DNA from: Polynucleobacter sp. 86C-FISCH
GTDB lineage: Bacteria; Pseudomonadota; Gammaproteobacteria; Burkholderiales; Burkholderiaceae
DNA length: 64,000 nt
Reading direction: 5' to 3'
NCBI RefSeq assembly: GCF_018882415.1
Contig: NZ_JACVOL010000001.1
Location: forward strand, 811,531 to 875,530
Shown: in pieces, positions 18,921 through 30,000 of the stretch
Layout: each line of letters begins with the position of its first letter
How positions within the stretch are numbered: position 1 is the stretch's first letter
Notes under the pieces: generated by a model
The model's input: the letters and a program-made list of their open reading frames with translations, nothing else
What the model was told of the DNA's origin: nothing
Databases searched by the model: none
Made by a program: the position numbers and the translations under genes

Positions 18921-21667
18921 TCCAACAAGCTTGCTAGCTGGCGGCGGGTATCTTCAACACTCTGGCCACGACGTTTTGCCAAATCCTCAACCTGATCATC
19001 AGAAAGTTTGCCCACATTAAAGTAGCGCGCATCTGGGTGAGCTAGATAAAAACCACTCACACTAGAAGCAGGATTCATCGCCATAGACTCAGTCAGGGTC
19101 ATGCCAATATCTTCTGAACCAATAACTCGCAATAAATCTTCTTTGACCTCATGGGCAGGACAGGCTGGGTAACCAGGTGCCGGACGAATACCGCGGTACT
19201 CTTCATTAATCATTTGATCGTTAGTCAAAATCTCATCGGTTGCATAACCCCAAAGATCAGTGCGTACACGATGGTGCATTAACTCAGCAAATGCTTCTGC
19301 GAGACGATCTGCCAAGGCCTTCAACATAATGGCGCTGTAGTCATCATGCTTTGCTTGAAACTCGGCTACTTTCTTTTCAACACCATGACCAGTTGTGACT
19401 GCAAAACAACCGAGGTAATCCGCAACACCAGAATCTTTTGGTGCAACGTAATCAGCCAAACAACGATTCGGTCTACGCACGCCATCTACAACCGGACGTT
19501 CAGATTGTTGACGTAAGTTATGCCAAACAAACAATGGGTGCTCGCGTGCTTCATCGCTATAGAGAACAATGTCATCACCAACCGTATTGGCAGGATAGAA
19601 GGCAACTACAGCATCAGCTTGTAGCCACTGACCTTTAATGAGTTTATCGAGCAAAGCCTGGGCATCAGCAAACACCTTGCGAGCCTCAACTCCTACAACT
19701 TCGTCATCGAGAATGGCGGGGAACTTACCTGCTAAGTCCCAAGTCTGAAAGAACGGTGTCCAGTCAATGTATTTTGCAATGTCGCTTAGTGCAAAGTTTT
19801 TAAATACACGGCGGCCGATAAATTTAGGCTTCTCTGGAGTGTATGAAGCCCAATCAATCATCTCGCGATTCTTGCGAGCTGCCTCTAGAGAAATTGTTGG
19901 CGCAGCTTTCTTATTGGCATGTTGCTCACGAATACGCACATAGTCATCACGCAAATCTTGGATGAATTTCTTGGCGCTTTCATCGGACAACAAGCTAGAA
20001 GCCACAGATACCGAGCGGGATGCATCAGGCACATAGACCACTGGACCATCGTAATGCGGAGCAATCTTCACCGCAGTATGTACGCGAGAAGTCGTAGCGC
20101 CACCAATCATGAGTGGAATTTGACGCTCACGGAAATAATCATCACGCTGCATCTCTTGTGCAACATAAGTCATCTCTTCGAGCGATGGGGTAATCAAGCC
20201 AGATAAACCAACGATATCGGCATTCTCTTCCTTGGCGCGCTTCAGAATTTCAGCGCAAGGAACCATCACGCCCATATTGGCAACTTCAAAGTTATTACAT
20301 TGCAGGACAACGGTCACAATATTTTTACCAATATCGTGTACGTCACCCTTCACAGTCGCCATCACAATCTTGCCTTTAGCTTTGGCTTCGCCACCAGCCG
20401 CAATATGTTGACGCTTCTCTTCTTCGATATACGGAATCAAAATAGCAACGGCTTGCTTCATCACGCGGGCACTCTTCACTACTTGTGGCAAGAACATCTT
20501 GCCGGCACCAAATAGGTCACCGACGACATTCATACCATCCATGAGTGGGCCTTCAATCACTTCAATAGGCCTACCACCAGCGCCCATAATTTCTGCGCGC
20601 AGTTCTTCTGTATCTTCTTCAATAAATGTCGTAATGCCATGCACTAAGGCGTGCGTTAAGCGCTCACGAACTGGGGCTTCGCGCCACACCAAGTTTTCAA
20701 CTTGCTTTGCGCCACCACCTTTAAATTGATCGGCAATATCAAGTAATCGCTCTGTTGGAGTTTTGCCATCTTTCTCTTTAAAGCGATTGAGAACAACATC
20801 TTCTACGCGCTCACGCAACTCAGGATCCAGGTCGGCGTATACGCCCAGTTGACCAGCATTCACAATGCCCATATCCATACCCGCCTGAATGGCGTGGTAC
20901 AGGAACACCGTATGAATTGCCTCACGCACACGGTCATTACCGCGGAAGGAGAAGCTCACATTAGAAACGCCACCGCTTACCTTGGCACCAGGCAGATTTT
21001 CTTTAATCCAACGGGTAGCGTTAATAAAGTCAACGGCATAGTTGTCATGCTCTTCAATACCAGTAGCAATTGCAAAAATATTTGGATCAAAAATAATGTC
21101 TTCAGCTGGAAAGCCGATTTCATTTACTAAGATCTCATAGCAACGCTGACAAATTTCAGTCTTGCGCTTAAATGTATCGGCTTGACCTACCTCATCAAAA
21201 GCCATCACCACTGAAGCGGCGCCATAACGACGAATTAAGCGCGCTTGTTTTCTAAATGGCTCCTCGCCCTCTTTCAAGGAAATCGAATTCACAATTGGCT
21301 TGCCTTGAATGCACTTCAAACCGGCTTCAATCACACTCCACTTAGAGGAGTCGATCATGATTGGTACGCGGGCAATATCAGGCTCAGATGCGATGAGGTT
21401 TAAGAAGCGAGTCATTGCCGCTTCAGAATCCAGCATCGCCTCATCCATATTGATGTCAATAACTTGGGCGCCATTCTCAACCTGCTGACGGGCTACTACG
21501 AGCGCTTCATCAAATTGGTTATTCAAAATCATCCGAGAAAATGCTTTTGAACCAGTGACATTGGTACGCTCACCAATGTTCACAAAACCAACATCGGCTG
21601 TAACGTTAAATGGCTCAAGACCAGAAAGCTTCATTGCTGGCATTACTTTTTTCTCAATTTTGCTCAT
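18917..21667 (-). CDS. metH: Methionine synthase, folate/cobalamin/reactivation part
   Basis: A 916-residue protein that holds the pterin-binding, cobalamin-binding and SAM-dependent reactivation domains of B12-dependent methionine synthase. The pterin domain begins near residue 25 ([12 protein letters not shown]). The cobalamin lower ligand is His444 in [10 protein letters not shown]. The C-terminal activation domain includes [12 protein letters not shown]. The homocysteine-binding domain is in the upstream gene, which overlaps by 4 bases (ATGA), so together they replace the single-chain MetH of E. coli. No cobalamin riboswitch is visible upstream of the pair. Confidence 0.96.
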   Translation of the reverse strand: MSKIEKKVMPAMKLSGLEPFNVTADVGFVNIGERTNVTGSKAFSRMILNNQFDEALVVARQQVENGAQVIDINMDEAMLDSEAAMTRFLNLIASEPDIARVPIMIDSSKWSVIEAGLKCIQGKPIVNSISLKEGEEPFRKQARLIRRYGAASVVMAFDEVGQADTFKRKTEICQRCYEILVNEIGFPAEDIIFDPNIFAIATGIEEHDNYAVDFINATRWIKENLPGAKVSGGVSNVSFSFRGNDRVREAIHTVFLYHAIQAGMDMGIVNAGQLGVYADLDPELRERVEDVVLNRFKEKDGKTPTERLLDIADQFKGGGAKQVENLVWREAPVRERLTHALVHGITTFIEEDTEELRAEIMGAGGRPIEVIEGPLMDGMNVVGDLFGAGKMFLPQVVKSARVMKQAVAILIPYIEEEKRQHIAAGGEAKAKGKIVMATVKGDVHDIGKNIVTVVLQCNNFEVANMGVMVPCAEILKRAKEENADIVGLSGLITPSLEEMTYVAQEMQRDDYFRERQIPLMIGGATTSRVHTAVKIAPHYDGPVVYVPDASRSVSVASSLLSDESAKKFIQDLRDDYVRIREQHANKKAAPTISLEAARKNREMIDWASYTPEKPKFIGRRVFKNFALSDIAKYIDWTPFFQTWDLAGKFPAILDDEVVGVEARKVFADAQALLDKLIKGQWLQADAVVAFYPANTVGDDIVLYSDEAREHPLFVWHNLRQQSERPVVDGVRRPNRCLADYVAPKDSGVADYLGCFAVTTGHGVEKKVAEFQAKHDDYSAIMLKALADRLAEAFAELMHHRVRTDLWGYATDEILTNDQMINEEYRGIRPAPGYPACPAHEVKEDLLRVIGSEDIGMTLTESMAMNPASSVSGFYLAHPDARYFNVGKLSDDQVEDLAKRRGQSVEDTRRQLASLLD

Positions 21668-22728
21668 GCTGCCGTCTCCGTATTCTCTTTATAGAAAGCA
21701 CGGGGCTTACGTTTCGCAACTGCATTAGCAATGGCACGAATGTGATCAGGTGTAGTGCCGCAACAACCCCCAACCAAATTGACTAAACCATCTTTTGCAA
21801 AACCATCAACCAAGCTAGATGTAATTTCAGGCGTCTCATCAAAGCCAGTGTCGCTCATTGGGTTAGGCAAGCCAGCATTGGGGTAGCAAGACACCGCAGC
21901 ATCACATATACGAGCTAACTCTGCAATGTAAGGACGCATCAAGGCGGCACCTAGCGCACAGTTCAAACCAAACGTCAGTGGCTTAATGTGACGCAAGCTG
22001 TTCCAAAATGCTTCAACGGTTTGCCCTGACAAAATACGTCCAGACGCATCAGTCACCGTACCCGAAATCATCACTGGCAAACGCTCGCCAGTCTCTTCAA
22101 AAAATTCATCAAGCGCAAAGAGTGCAGCCTTAGCGTTGAGCGTATCGAAAATAGTTTCGACTAAAAATAAATCCACGCCACCAGCAAATAAACCTTCAAT
22201 CTGTTCACGGTAGGAGGCGCGCAAAGCATCAAAAGTCACATTGCGTGCGCCTGGATCATTCACGTCAGGTGAAATACTTGCAGTCTTTGGTGTTGGCCCA
22301 ATCGCGCCCGCAGCAAATCGTGGCTTATCGGGGGTGCTGTATTTTTCACAAGCAGCGCGCGCCAATCTGGCAGAGACTTCATTCATCTCACGTGCCAGGC
22401 CAGCCATTTTGTAGTCCTCTTGCGCAACTGAAGTTGCACCAAAAGTGTTGGTCTCAATAATGTCTGCGCCCGCATCTAAATACTGCTCATGAATCTTGCT
22501 GATAATTTCTGGCTGAGTCAGTACGAGCAACTCGTTATTACCTTTAATGTCGCCAGGATGATCGGCGAAACGGGTATTACCTGGCAAGCCACGGTAATCA
22601 GCCTCAGTTAACTTGTATTGCTGAATCATGGTGCCCATAGCACCATCCAAAATGAGGATGCGCTGCTTTAAAAGCTCAGGAAGCTTTTGACCGCGGGTAT
22701 AAGGCTGGGACAAACCATTAGATTGCAT
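21664..22728 (-). CDS. metH: Methionine synthase, homocysteine S-methyltransferase part
   Basis: A 354-residue protein equal to the N-terminal Hcy domain of MetH. It starts with the usual [10 protein letters not shown] (28-37) and has the zinc cysteines Cys257 (LNCALGA) and Cys322/Cys323 (GGCCGTT). It activates homocysteine for methylation by methylcobalamin held on the downstream protein. The two genes are translationally coupled. Splitting of metH at this point is normal in Burkholderiales and does not look like damage. Confidence 0.95.
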   Translation of the reverse strand: MQSNGLSQPYTRGQKLPELLKQRILILDGAMGTMIQQYKLTEADYRGLPGNTRFADHPGDIKGNNELLVLTQPEIISKIHEQYLDAGADIIETNTFGATSVAQEDYKMAGLAREMNEVSARLARAACEKYSTPDKPRFAAGAIGPTPKTASISPDVNDPGARNVTFDALRASYREQIEGLFAGGVDLFLVETIFDTLNAKAALFALDEFFEETGERLPVMISGTVTDASGRILSGQTVEAFWNSLRHIKPLTFGLNCALGAALMRPYIAELARICDAAVSCYPNAGLPNPMSDTGFDETPEITSSLVDGFAKDGLVNLVGGCCGTTPDHIRAIANAVAKRKPRAFYKENTETAA

Positions 22729-22803
22729 TGTTAAACCGGGATTAATCTCTAGAATCCCTTATTCTATTGGAAAAGCCACTTTTCATTTACCCCGGAGCCC
22801 ACT

Positions 22804-23253
22804 ATGTTTGGAACCATTCCAGAATTTAATCAAAGCCTAGATATGTTTAAAACCATGTGGGGACAAGGTGCGGCAGCTCAGGCCGGGCAATTCCCCTTCA
22901 CAGCAGATGCGTCTAAGGCCGCTGGCGGCTTTGGAGCCGCTTTCCCTGGCCTAGATGTGGATGAGCTAGAAAAGCGTATTAAGGACCTTAAAAGTGTTGA
23001 AAACTGGCTCAATTTGAACCTCAATATCCTCAAGTCGACCATCCAAGGCTTAGAAGTTCAGCACGCCACCATGATGGCGCTCAAATCCTTTGGTGATGCC
23101 GTATCTGCTGCAGGAGCTGCTGCAACAGCCCCTAAAGAAGAGTCAGAGACAAAAACGACTAGCGCTAAACCACGGAAAACCGCAACACGCCGTCGTCGCA
23201 AAGCTGGCGACGCAACTTACCTCGACGAAGTAGGTAATTCAGATGAGCAATAG
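22804..23253 (+). CDS. phaM: PhaM-like polyhydroxyalkanoate granule regulator
   Basis: A 149-residue protein that resembles PhaM of Cupriavidus. An N-terminal PHA-granule-type segment (IPEFNQSLDMFKTMWG) is followed by a helical core (LDVDELEKRIKDLKSVENWLNLN) and a strongly basic tail (KPRKTATRRRRKA, about 121-135). In Cupriavidus PhaM activates the PHB synthase and tethers granules to the nucleoid through its basic tail. GGAG precedes the ATG at good distance. Its last 89 bases are antisense to the conserved end of the MBL gene. No phaC is in the window. Confidence 0.8.
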   Translation: MFGTIPEFNQSLDMFKTMWGQGAAAQAGQFPFTADASKAAGGFGAAFPGLDVDELEKRIKDLKSVENWLNLNLNILKSTIQGLEVQHATMMALKSFGDAVSAAGAAATAPKEESETKTTSAKPRKTATRRRRKAGDATYLDEVGNSDEQ

Positions 23254-24250
23254 CCTCACCCATCGCAAAAGTAAGCTGATGAATATCTAATTCACGCTTA
23301 AACAAGACCGGCACAATCTCTCGAGCATGTGACGGTTTTTTACATGCGCTTAAGGCATCAGCTAAGCGATCATCATGATGAGCTTTTAGTTGCGCAATAC
23401 GCGGTCTGATTCCTGTAAATGGCTTTCCATGAGAAGGCAACACCAAAGTATCTTCTGGCAAGGCTAAGTATTTTTCAATAGAGTCTAAATACAGCCCCAG
23501 AGGATCGGCATCTGGATCGGCGTCATAAACACTGACGTTGGTGGAGATGCGAGGTAACAGCATATCTCCAGAGATGAGCACACCAAGCTCTTTGCAAAAC
23601 AGAGAAGCATGTTCAGGTGCGTGCCCATAACCCATCATGACTTGCCAAGAATGTTCGCCAATTAAAATACTCTCACCATCAATAATCCGACGATATTGAC
23701 GTGGTACTCCAGGAACCATATTGCTGTAGTAATTAGAGCGCGCTCGAATTTTTTCTAAATCCTCTGGTGTCGTTAATCCATGTCTTTGGAAATGATCTGC
23801 AGAACCTCCGCTACCAGCACGCGCGCCCACTGCAGCGCCACCCTCTTTGCAACTTAACCATTGAGCAGTTAAGTAATCGGTCATGGAGATCCACAAAGGC
23901 ACATTCCATTTTTCACATAGCCATTGCGATAAGCCCACATGATCGGGATGCATATGAGTCACGATGACACGCAAGACTGGCAAGCCTTCAAGCTGGGTAG
24001 CAAAGACCTTCTCCCATGAGGCTTTTGTCTCATCATTGGCAATACCGCAATCCACCATCGTCCAGCCTGAAACGCCGTCGATTTCATCGCGCAGTAGCCA
24101 TAGATTGATATGGTCTAAGGCAAAAGGTAGGCGCATACGAATCCAACGAACACCTGGCGCGACCTCAATACTGCTACCCACTTCCGGAAGTGCATCTCCT
24201 AATGGATAATGGATCTCAGCTTCAGCACTTGCTTTGTTTTGAGTGTTCAT
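23165..24250 (-). CDS. MBL-fold metallo-hydrolase
   Basis: A 361-residue metallo-beta-lactamase-fold enzyme. The metal motif THMHPDH (98-104) is complete, and Asp in MVDCGI and a late HG pair (LVLPSHGKPF) complete the set. A winged-helix-like C-terminal part (residues 290-361) is typical of the COG0491 group with a C-terminal extension. Substrate is not predictable; thioester or lactone hydrolysis are known for relatives. It converges with phaM and overlaps it by 89 bases. Confidence 0.85.
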   Translation of the reverse strand: MNTQNKASAEAEIHYPLGDALPEVGSSIEVAPGVRWIRMRLPFALDHINLWLLRDEIDGVSGWTMVDCGIANDETKASWEKVFATQLEGLPVLRVIVTHMHPDHVGLSQWLCEKWNVPLWISMTDYLTAQWLSCKEGGAAVGARAGSGGSADHFQRHGLTTPEDLEKIRARSNYYSNMVPGVPRQYRRIIDGESILIGEHSWQVMMGYGHAPEHASLFCKELGVLISGDMLLPRISTNVSVYDADPDADPLGLYLDSIEKYLALPEDTLVLPSHGKPFTGIRPRIAQLKAHHDDRLADALSACKKPSHAREIVPVLFKRELDIHQLTFAMGEAIAHLNYLLRRGKLRRQLCDDGVLRFSVV

Positions 24251-24292
24251 GATTTAACGTAATTTCTTTTTTCTTTTACTTCTAGGTTTGCT

Positions 24293-24469
24293 TTGACAAC
24301 AGTTCCATCGCCTTGCATTAATTGGTGTGACATTAATCCTGAAAATGGTTACTGTCGTGGCTGCTATCGTACCCTGAATGAGATTGCCGATTGGTCGGAT
24401 ATGACCAATCCCGAGAAGCTTGAGGTTTGGGCGCAACTATCTATTCGCAAACCCCAAGCACCGCAGTAA
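24293..24469 (+). CDS. DUF1289 protein, TTG start
   Basis: A 58-residue protein I found by reading the plus strand between the MBL and acuI-type genes. The frame starts at TTG 24293; AGG lies about 6 bases before, and a stop (TAA) just upstream at 24260 limits the choice. It has the DUF1289 cysteine pattern: SPCINWC (Cys8, Cys12) and GYCRGC (Cys21, Cys24), then RTLNEIADWSDMT. The family is a small probable metal-binding protein of unknown function. The 60-residue reading on the opposite strand here is a shadow. Confidence 0.85.
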   Translation: MTTVPSPCINWCDINPENGYCRGCYRTLNEIADWSDMTNPEKLEVWAQLSIRKPQAPQ

Positions 24470-24498
24470 AACTTCTTTATATAACTCTACTTCTTTCT

Positions 24499-25482
24499 TT
24501 ATTTATTAACGTCGACAATCAAGCGTCCACGTACATTGCCTGCCATTAATTCTTGCGCATATTTAATGGATTCTTCAAGCGAAATTTCATGTGAGATTTC
24601 ATCCAAAGTTTTCAAATCTACTAACTTGCTTAGTTGCTCATAGGCAGCAATTCTTTTTGCACGTGGCACGGTCACGCTATTGATGCCGTAAAGAGTAACG
24701 CCTCGCAAAATAAATGGCGCAACAGTAGATGGAAAATCCATGCCTTGCGCTAATCCACAGGCTGCTACGGCACCATCACTCTTGGTTTGTGCACAAGCAT
24801 TTGCCAAAGTATGACTACCGACGCTATCGACAACAGCAGCCCAACGCTCTTTTGCCAGCGGCTTACCGGGTGCAGATAGAGCGGCACGATCAATTACTTC
24901 GGCTGCACCTAATTTTTTAAGGTAGTCCGCTTCAGCCATGCGACCAGTACTAGCTACAACAGTGAAACCCAACTTACTGAGTAGCGTAATTGCAAAGCTG
25001 CCGACGCCTCCAGCAGCTCCTGTTACCAACACTTCACCATCACTTGGCTTAAGTCCATGCTTTTGTAGTGCCATGACACAGAGCATCGCGGTATAGCCAG
25101 CCGTACCAATTGCCAATGCCTGTTTGGCGGTAAATCCTTTTGGTAACGGAATCAACCAATCAGCCTTCACACGAGCCTGCTGCCCCAGGCCGCCCCAATG
25201 TCCTTCGCCCACTCCCCAGCCATTGAGAAGCACCATATCGCCAGCCTTAAAGTCGGGGCTAGTGCTTTCTATCACCTCACCCGCAAAATCAATCCCAGGC
25301 ACCATCGGAAAGCTACGCACTACTGGACCTTTGCCGGTAATGGCTAGGCCATCCTTATAGTTCAGCGTGGAATACAGCACCTTTACACGAACATCGCCTT
25401 CTGGGAGGCTAGCCTCATCTACCTGGGCCAATTCTGCGCGATAGCCTTGATCGTCTTTATTTACCAATATTGCTTTAAACAT
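24499..25482 (-). CDS. acuI: AcuI/YhdH-type acrylyl-CoA reductase (MDR family)
   Basis: A 327-residue medium-chain reductase of the YhdH/AcuI group. Early residues LNYKDGLAITGKGPVVRSFP and VPGIDFAGEV are typical, and the NADPH site is VTGAAGGVGSFAI. No zinc-binding cysteines are present. In other proteobacteria AcuI reduces acrylyl-CoA to propionyl-CoA, a step in 3-hydroxypropionate or DMSP breakdown; the substrate here could differ. It is divergent from the small lipoprotein gene. Confidence 0.85.
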   Translation of the reverse strand: MFKAILVNKDDQGYRAELAQVDEASLPEGDVRVKVLYSTLNYKDGLAITGKGPVVRSFPMVPGIDFAGEVIESTSPDFKAGDMVLLNGWGVGEGHWGGLGQQARVKADWLIPLPKGFTAKQALAIGTAGYTAMLCVMALQKHGLKPSDGEVLVTGAAGGVGSFAITLLSKLGFTVVASTGRMAEADYLKKLGAAEVIDRAALSAPGKPLAKERWAAVVDSVGSHTLANACAQTKSDGAVAACGLAQGMDFPSTVAPFILRGVTLYGINSVTVPRAKRIAAYEQLSKLVDLKTLDEISHEISLEESIKYAQELMAGNVRGRLIVDVNK

Positions 25483-25569
25483 GTCTCATCCTTTTAGAGC
25501 GAGGTATTTCCCCGCAGCAATTGCTTAATAGGTTTATCCTAACGAGCATTGCTGATTATGGAGGTTTCC

Positions 25570-25866
25570 ATGAAAAAAATTCTACTATTAACTACGATTT
25601 CTGGCTTGTTGCTGTCTGGGTGCTATTCAACCCAGGTCAACATGTCGATGGGCAACATGCGCCTCATTAGCTCTAGCGCAGCGCCACAGGATGTCATGGA
25701 TTTCGCGACCAAGACCTGTAGAAGTGATTTCTATGAAGGCGCCAGCTTTTTATCTAAAGCGGGTAAAGAGTATCGCTTTAAGTGCGTAAAAGCTGAAGAA
25801 AACGAAATCTTGATTCCTATTCCCGGCACAACCATTGCAGCTGCTGCAAAAACTGAAGCAAAGTAA
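25570..25866 (+). CDS. Small putative lipoprotein
   Basis: A 98-residue protein, starting at the ATG at 25570 because GGAGG stands five bases before it; an upstream in-frame start lacks such a site. The signal ends in LLSGC with Cys18. The mature part holds two more cysteines (KTCRSDF and FKCVKAEEN), which could form a disulfide. I recognise no family beyond a small secreted lipoprotein. It precedes the flavin reductase by 9 bases and may be cotranscribed. Confidence 0.65.
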   Translation: MKKILLLTTISGLLLSGCYSTQVNMSMGNMRLISSSAAPQDVMDFATKTCRSDFYEGASFLSKAGKEYRFKCVKAEENEILIPIPGTTIAAAAKTEAK

Positions 25867-25875
25867 ACAAGACTA

Positions 25876-26376
25876 ATGACCCCATTTACCTCACAAGAGC
25901 TGCGCAAAGGTTTTTCATCATTTGCAACTGGGGTCACTGTCATCACCTGCCTGGATGAAGAAAATAATTCCCACGGCATCACCATTAGCTCATTTAATAC
26001 GGTCTCGCTCGAGCCACCACTCATTCTCTGGAGTCTGAAAAAACATTCACGCCTCATGCCTTGGGTTGAGCTTGGCAAAAAGCACCTGATTCACGTTCTG
26101 GAACGCTCTCAGGAAAGCCTAGCAATGCATTTTGCTACAGTGAAAGTGGATCAATTTAATGGTATTGACCATAAGCTAGCAGCTAGCGGGCTTACTCAAA
26201 TTGATCATTGCGTAGCCTATTACGAATGCGAAACTGTTTGCGTTCATATTGGCGGTGATCACAACATCATCGTTGCCAAAGTCATTAACTTAAAAAATCA
26301 TCCGGAACGAGAGCCTCTCATCTTTGCGCGCAGTAAATTTGTTGGTCTCGATTTCACAGAAATCAAATCTAGCTAA
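25876..26376 (+). CDS. Flavin reductase family protein
   Basis: A 166-residue FMN-binding protein of the flavin-reductase-like (HpaC-like) family. Recognisable parts: FSSFATGVTVITC, GITISSFNTVSLEPPLILWSL and late HIGGDHNIIVAKV with FARSKF. Such proteins supply reduced flavin to two-component monooxygenases. No oxygenase partner is adjacent, so the role is open. It follows the lipoprotein gene and precedes a GST on the same strand. Confidence 0.85.
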   Translation: MTPFTSQELRKGFSSFATGVTVITCLDEENNSHGITISSFNTVSLEPPLILWSLKKHSRLMPWVELGKKHLIHVLERSQESLAMHFATVKVDQFNGIDHKLAASGLTQIDHCVAYYECETVCVHIGGDHNIIVAKVINLKNHPEREPLIFARSKFVGLDFTEIKSS

Positions 26377-26403
26377 TAACAGCTACCTTCGCAAGGAAAT
26401 ACC

Positions 26404-27066
26404 ATGATGCGTTTATGGGGTCGTAAAAGTTCTATTAACGTACAAAAAGTATTGTGGTGTCTTGCAGAGTTGGGTCTTAAAGAAGGCAAAGATTTTGAGC
26501 GTATTGATGCTGGCCTGCACTTTGGGGTCAACAACACGCCTGAGTTTTTAAAACTCAATCCAAATGGTCTGGTACCAACACTCGAAGATGGTGATGTTGT
26601 GCTCTGGGAGTCCAATACCATCATGCGTTACTTGGCACGTCAACATGACAAAGCTGGACGCTTTACTGCAGATATCAAAACCCAATATGAATCCGAGAAA
26701 TGGATGGATTGGCAATTGGGTACGATGTGGCCAGCGCTACGTATTGCATTTTTGGGGCTAACCAGAACCCCAGAAGCTGAACGTAATCACCAAGCTATTC
26801 TGAAGGGCTACCAAGAAACCAATCGACTACTAGGCATGCTCGATCAAGTGCTAGCCAAACAAAATTACTGCTCAGGCAATCAATTTCAGATCGGCGATAT
26901 CGTTCTCGCCCTTTGTGTCAGCCGCTGGATTCTGTTAAACAAAACCTTCCCACAGCAAACTGGAGAGCGTGCAGATCTCAAGAATATTGATGTATGGCTA
27001 AAACGCCTCGAAGAAGAAACTTGCCTTAACGATATTGCTGAGAAAGAACTCAATATCGTTAAGTAG
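26404..27066 (+). CDS. Glutathione S-transferase family protein
   Basis: A 220-residue GST with the N-terminal thioredoxin-like domain (LWGRKSSINVQKVLWCLAE; LNPNGLVPTLEDGD with the cis-Pro; WESNTIMRYL binding glutathione) and a helical C-terminal domain (FQIGDIVLALCVSRW). The start is the first of two ATGs, seven bases after AAGGA. The substrate is not predictable. The gene's last codons also form the stem of a terminator hairpin. Confidence 0.88.
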   Translation: MMRLWGRKSSINVQKVLWCLAELGLKEGKDFERIDAGLHFGVNNTPEFLKLNPNGLVPTLEDGDVVLWESNTIMRYLARQHDKAGRFTADIKTQYESEKWMDWQLGTMWPALRIAFLGLTRTPEAERNHQAILKGYQETNRLLGMLDQVLAKQNYCSGNQFQIGDIVLALCVSRWILLNKTFPQQTGERADLKNIDVWLKRLEEETCLNDIAEKELNIVK

Positions 27067-27073
27067 TTTTTTT
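27030..27073 (+). terminator. Rho-independent terminator inside the 3' end of the GST gene
   Basis: CGATATTG (27030-27037) pairs with CAATATCG (27051-27058); an inner GAG/CTC can extend the stem. A run of seven T follows at 27067-27073, directly after the TAG stop codon. The hairpin is thus encoded by the last codons of the GST gene. Confidence 0.65.
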
Positions 27074-27084
27074 GATCTGTATTT

Positions 27085-30000
27085 TTACTGCTGCTTAAAT
27101 TTCTTAGCGTGGTGATCGGCACCAATAAATAGATACATTGCTGGCACTACAAAGAGTGTGAACAATGTGCCAATCGATAAGCCGGTAAAGATCACAATAC
27201 CCATAGACTGTCGACCAGCAGCGCCAGCACCTGAGGCGATCACCAATGGCAACACACCCAAGACCATCGCAGCAGTTGTCATCAAAATAGGGCGCAATCG
27301 AACACTACTAGCCTCTACGATGGCATCAAGCTTACTGCGTCCAGCTTCTTGTAATTCATTAGCAAATTCCACAATCAAGATACCGTGCTTACTAATCAAG
27401 CCCATCAGTGTGACTAAGCCCACCTGGGTATACACGTTTAAGGTGGTGAATCCTAGATTAATAAAGATCAAGGCACCAAATAAAGCTAACGGCACAGAAA
27501 CCAAAATCACAATCGGATCACGGAAGCTTTCAAACTGAGCCGCAAGCACTAAGAACACAATCAAGATTGCAAAGAACATGGTGACTAAGAAGCCACCAGA
27601 CTCAGCCATAAATTGACGTGATGGGCCAGCGTAGTCCATGCTGTAACCATTAGGCGCAACTTCTTTCAAAGTCTGACGCATGAACTCTAGCAAATCCGCC
27701 TGTGAGATAAATGGTGTGCTTACGCCTGAAATCGTTGCAGAGTTCAACTGTTGGAAGTGATTAATTGATTGAGGCACTACTCTTTGCTTAATGGTTGCAA
27801 TCGTGCGCGCCTGAACCATAGCGCCACTTGGAGTACGGATGTAGTAATCCAAGATTTGATCTGGATTTAAGCGATCAACTTGCTTCACTTGTGGAATTAC
27901 TCGATAAGAGCGTCCGGCTACCGAAAAGTAATTCACAAAGCCACCACCTAAAGCGGCGGAGAGTGATGCGCCGACTTGCTGTTGAGTCATCCCCAAAGCC
28001 GCCACTTTTTCTCGATCAATTTCCAAGACATCCTGCGGTTTATCAATCTTTAAATCTGAATCGACGAAGAAGAAGTTACCGCTTCGACGCGCCTTATCTA
28101 GAACCGCTTGCGACACTTCATTCAGCTGTGCATACGATTCTGTAGTGTTGATCACCACCTGAACTGGCAAGCCCTGCGCACCAGGCAATGCTGGAAACTG
28201 GAAAGCTGCTACACGTGCGCCTGCAATCGTATTCCACTTCTGTTGCATATCTTCTTGAAACTTAGTGGCATTGCGCTTACGCTCACCCCAGTCCTTGAGC
28301 AAAATACCGCCAAAGCTAGAAGTTGGACTTGTGATCTGAAAGGCCTGCTCATACTCTGGTTCTTCAGCAGCAATTGCGTAAATTTGATCCGCATAAGTCT
28401 GCATTTGATTAACCGTACTATTGGGCGGTCCGGACGCTTGCATCAAAACAATGCCTTGGTCTTCTGTTGGCGCTAATTCAGCACGTGCAGTTGCATACAG
28501 ATAGGCAACACCACCTAGCAAAATGACGCCCATCACAATGATGACTTGCCAAGTGCTCAATAATTCACGCAAAGTGCTTTGATAGCTGTGATGCACCTTA
28601 TCAAAGATGCGATCAATCTTTTGCACAAATGATGAGGCCTCTTGTTCTTCAGTGAAAATACGAGAGCACATCATCGGCGATAGCGTTAACGCAATCAATC
28701 CCGAAACCGCCACTGCGCTAGCCAAAGTAAACGCAAATTCCGTAAACAAGGCGCCGGTTAAGCCGCCCTGGAAGCCAATTGGGATGTACACCGCAATCAG
28801 CACGACCGTCATCGCCAAAATAGGGCCGCCTAATTCGCGCGCAGCAATTAATGAAGCCTCTAAGGGCGACTTACCTTCTTTCATATGACGGTCAACGTTT
28901 TCCACCACGATGATGGCGTCATCAACCACAAGCCCAATTGCCAGCACTAAGGCCAAGAGAGTGAGCAAGTTAATGGAATAACCCAACACCTGCATTAAGA
29001 AGAATGTACCAATAAGAGACAAAGGCATTGCAATGACTGGCACTGCAACAGCACGTGCACTACCCAAGAAGAGGTAAATCACTACGGTCACAATGACCAA
29101 AGCCTCCAACAAAGTGGAGACCACTTCATCAATAGAGCTAGTAATAAATTTGGTTGAGTCGTAAACAATCTTGCCAGTCATACCAATTGGCAGTTGCTTC
29201 TGAATATCAGGAACTACATCTCGGACTCGTTGTGCTACATCCAATAGGTTGGCTTGTGGCGCTACCTTAATCGCAATAAAGACTGAGCGCTTTCCGCTAA
29301 AGGCTACGTTAGTGTTGTAATCCTCAGAACCCAATGTAACAGTGGCCACCTGCTCCAAATAAACGATATTGACGCCGTCTTTTTTGATAACCAGTCTACG
29401 AAACTCGTCGAGCGTATGTAAATCAGTACCAGCAACTAAATCAACTGCCACCATATCGCCTTTAGTGCTGCCCACGGCTGATAAGTAGTTATTTGCTGAC
29501 AAGGCGCTATAGACATCATCCGCGCCAACACCCAAGCCAGCCATCTTTTCACGATCAAGCCAAGCACGTAAGGCGAACTTACGACCGCCAGTAATTTCTG
29601 CGTTTTGAACACCCTCAACAGAATCCAACTTTGGCTTTACAACACGCAATAAGTAATCGGTAATTGCATTATTGGGGATTTCATCGCTATAGAAACCCAT
29701 GTACATTGCAGCGGTAGATTGACCAACCTGCACTGTCAAAATTGGCTGCTGTGCTTGGGGTGGCAGCTGATTCTTAACCGCACTAATTTGTGTTTGTATT
29801 TGCGTTAATGCTGCGTTTGAATCGTAATTCAACTTTAAAGTGGCAATAATGGTGGAGACACCACTCACACTGGCTGAAGACAGGTAATCAATACCTTGTG
29901 CCTGCGCTATTGAGGCTTCTAGCGGCTGTGTAATAAAGCCTGCGATAGTCTCAGGATCCGCTCCATAGTAAGCGGTGGTAATGGTCACAATCGCGTTTTG

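Noticed and set aside
18917..22728. metH as a broken gene
   Set aside because: The two parts split exactly between domains, overlap as ATGA and match the split form usual in Burkholderiales, so it is not damage.
22729..22803. Cobalamin riboswitch before metH
   Set aside because: The 75-base gap is too short and no B12-box-like sequence is visible.
24254..24436. Minus-strand 60-residue frame
   Set aside because: It is the shadow of the DUF1289 gene on the plus strand, which has clear cysteine motifs.
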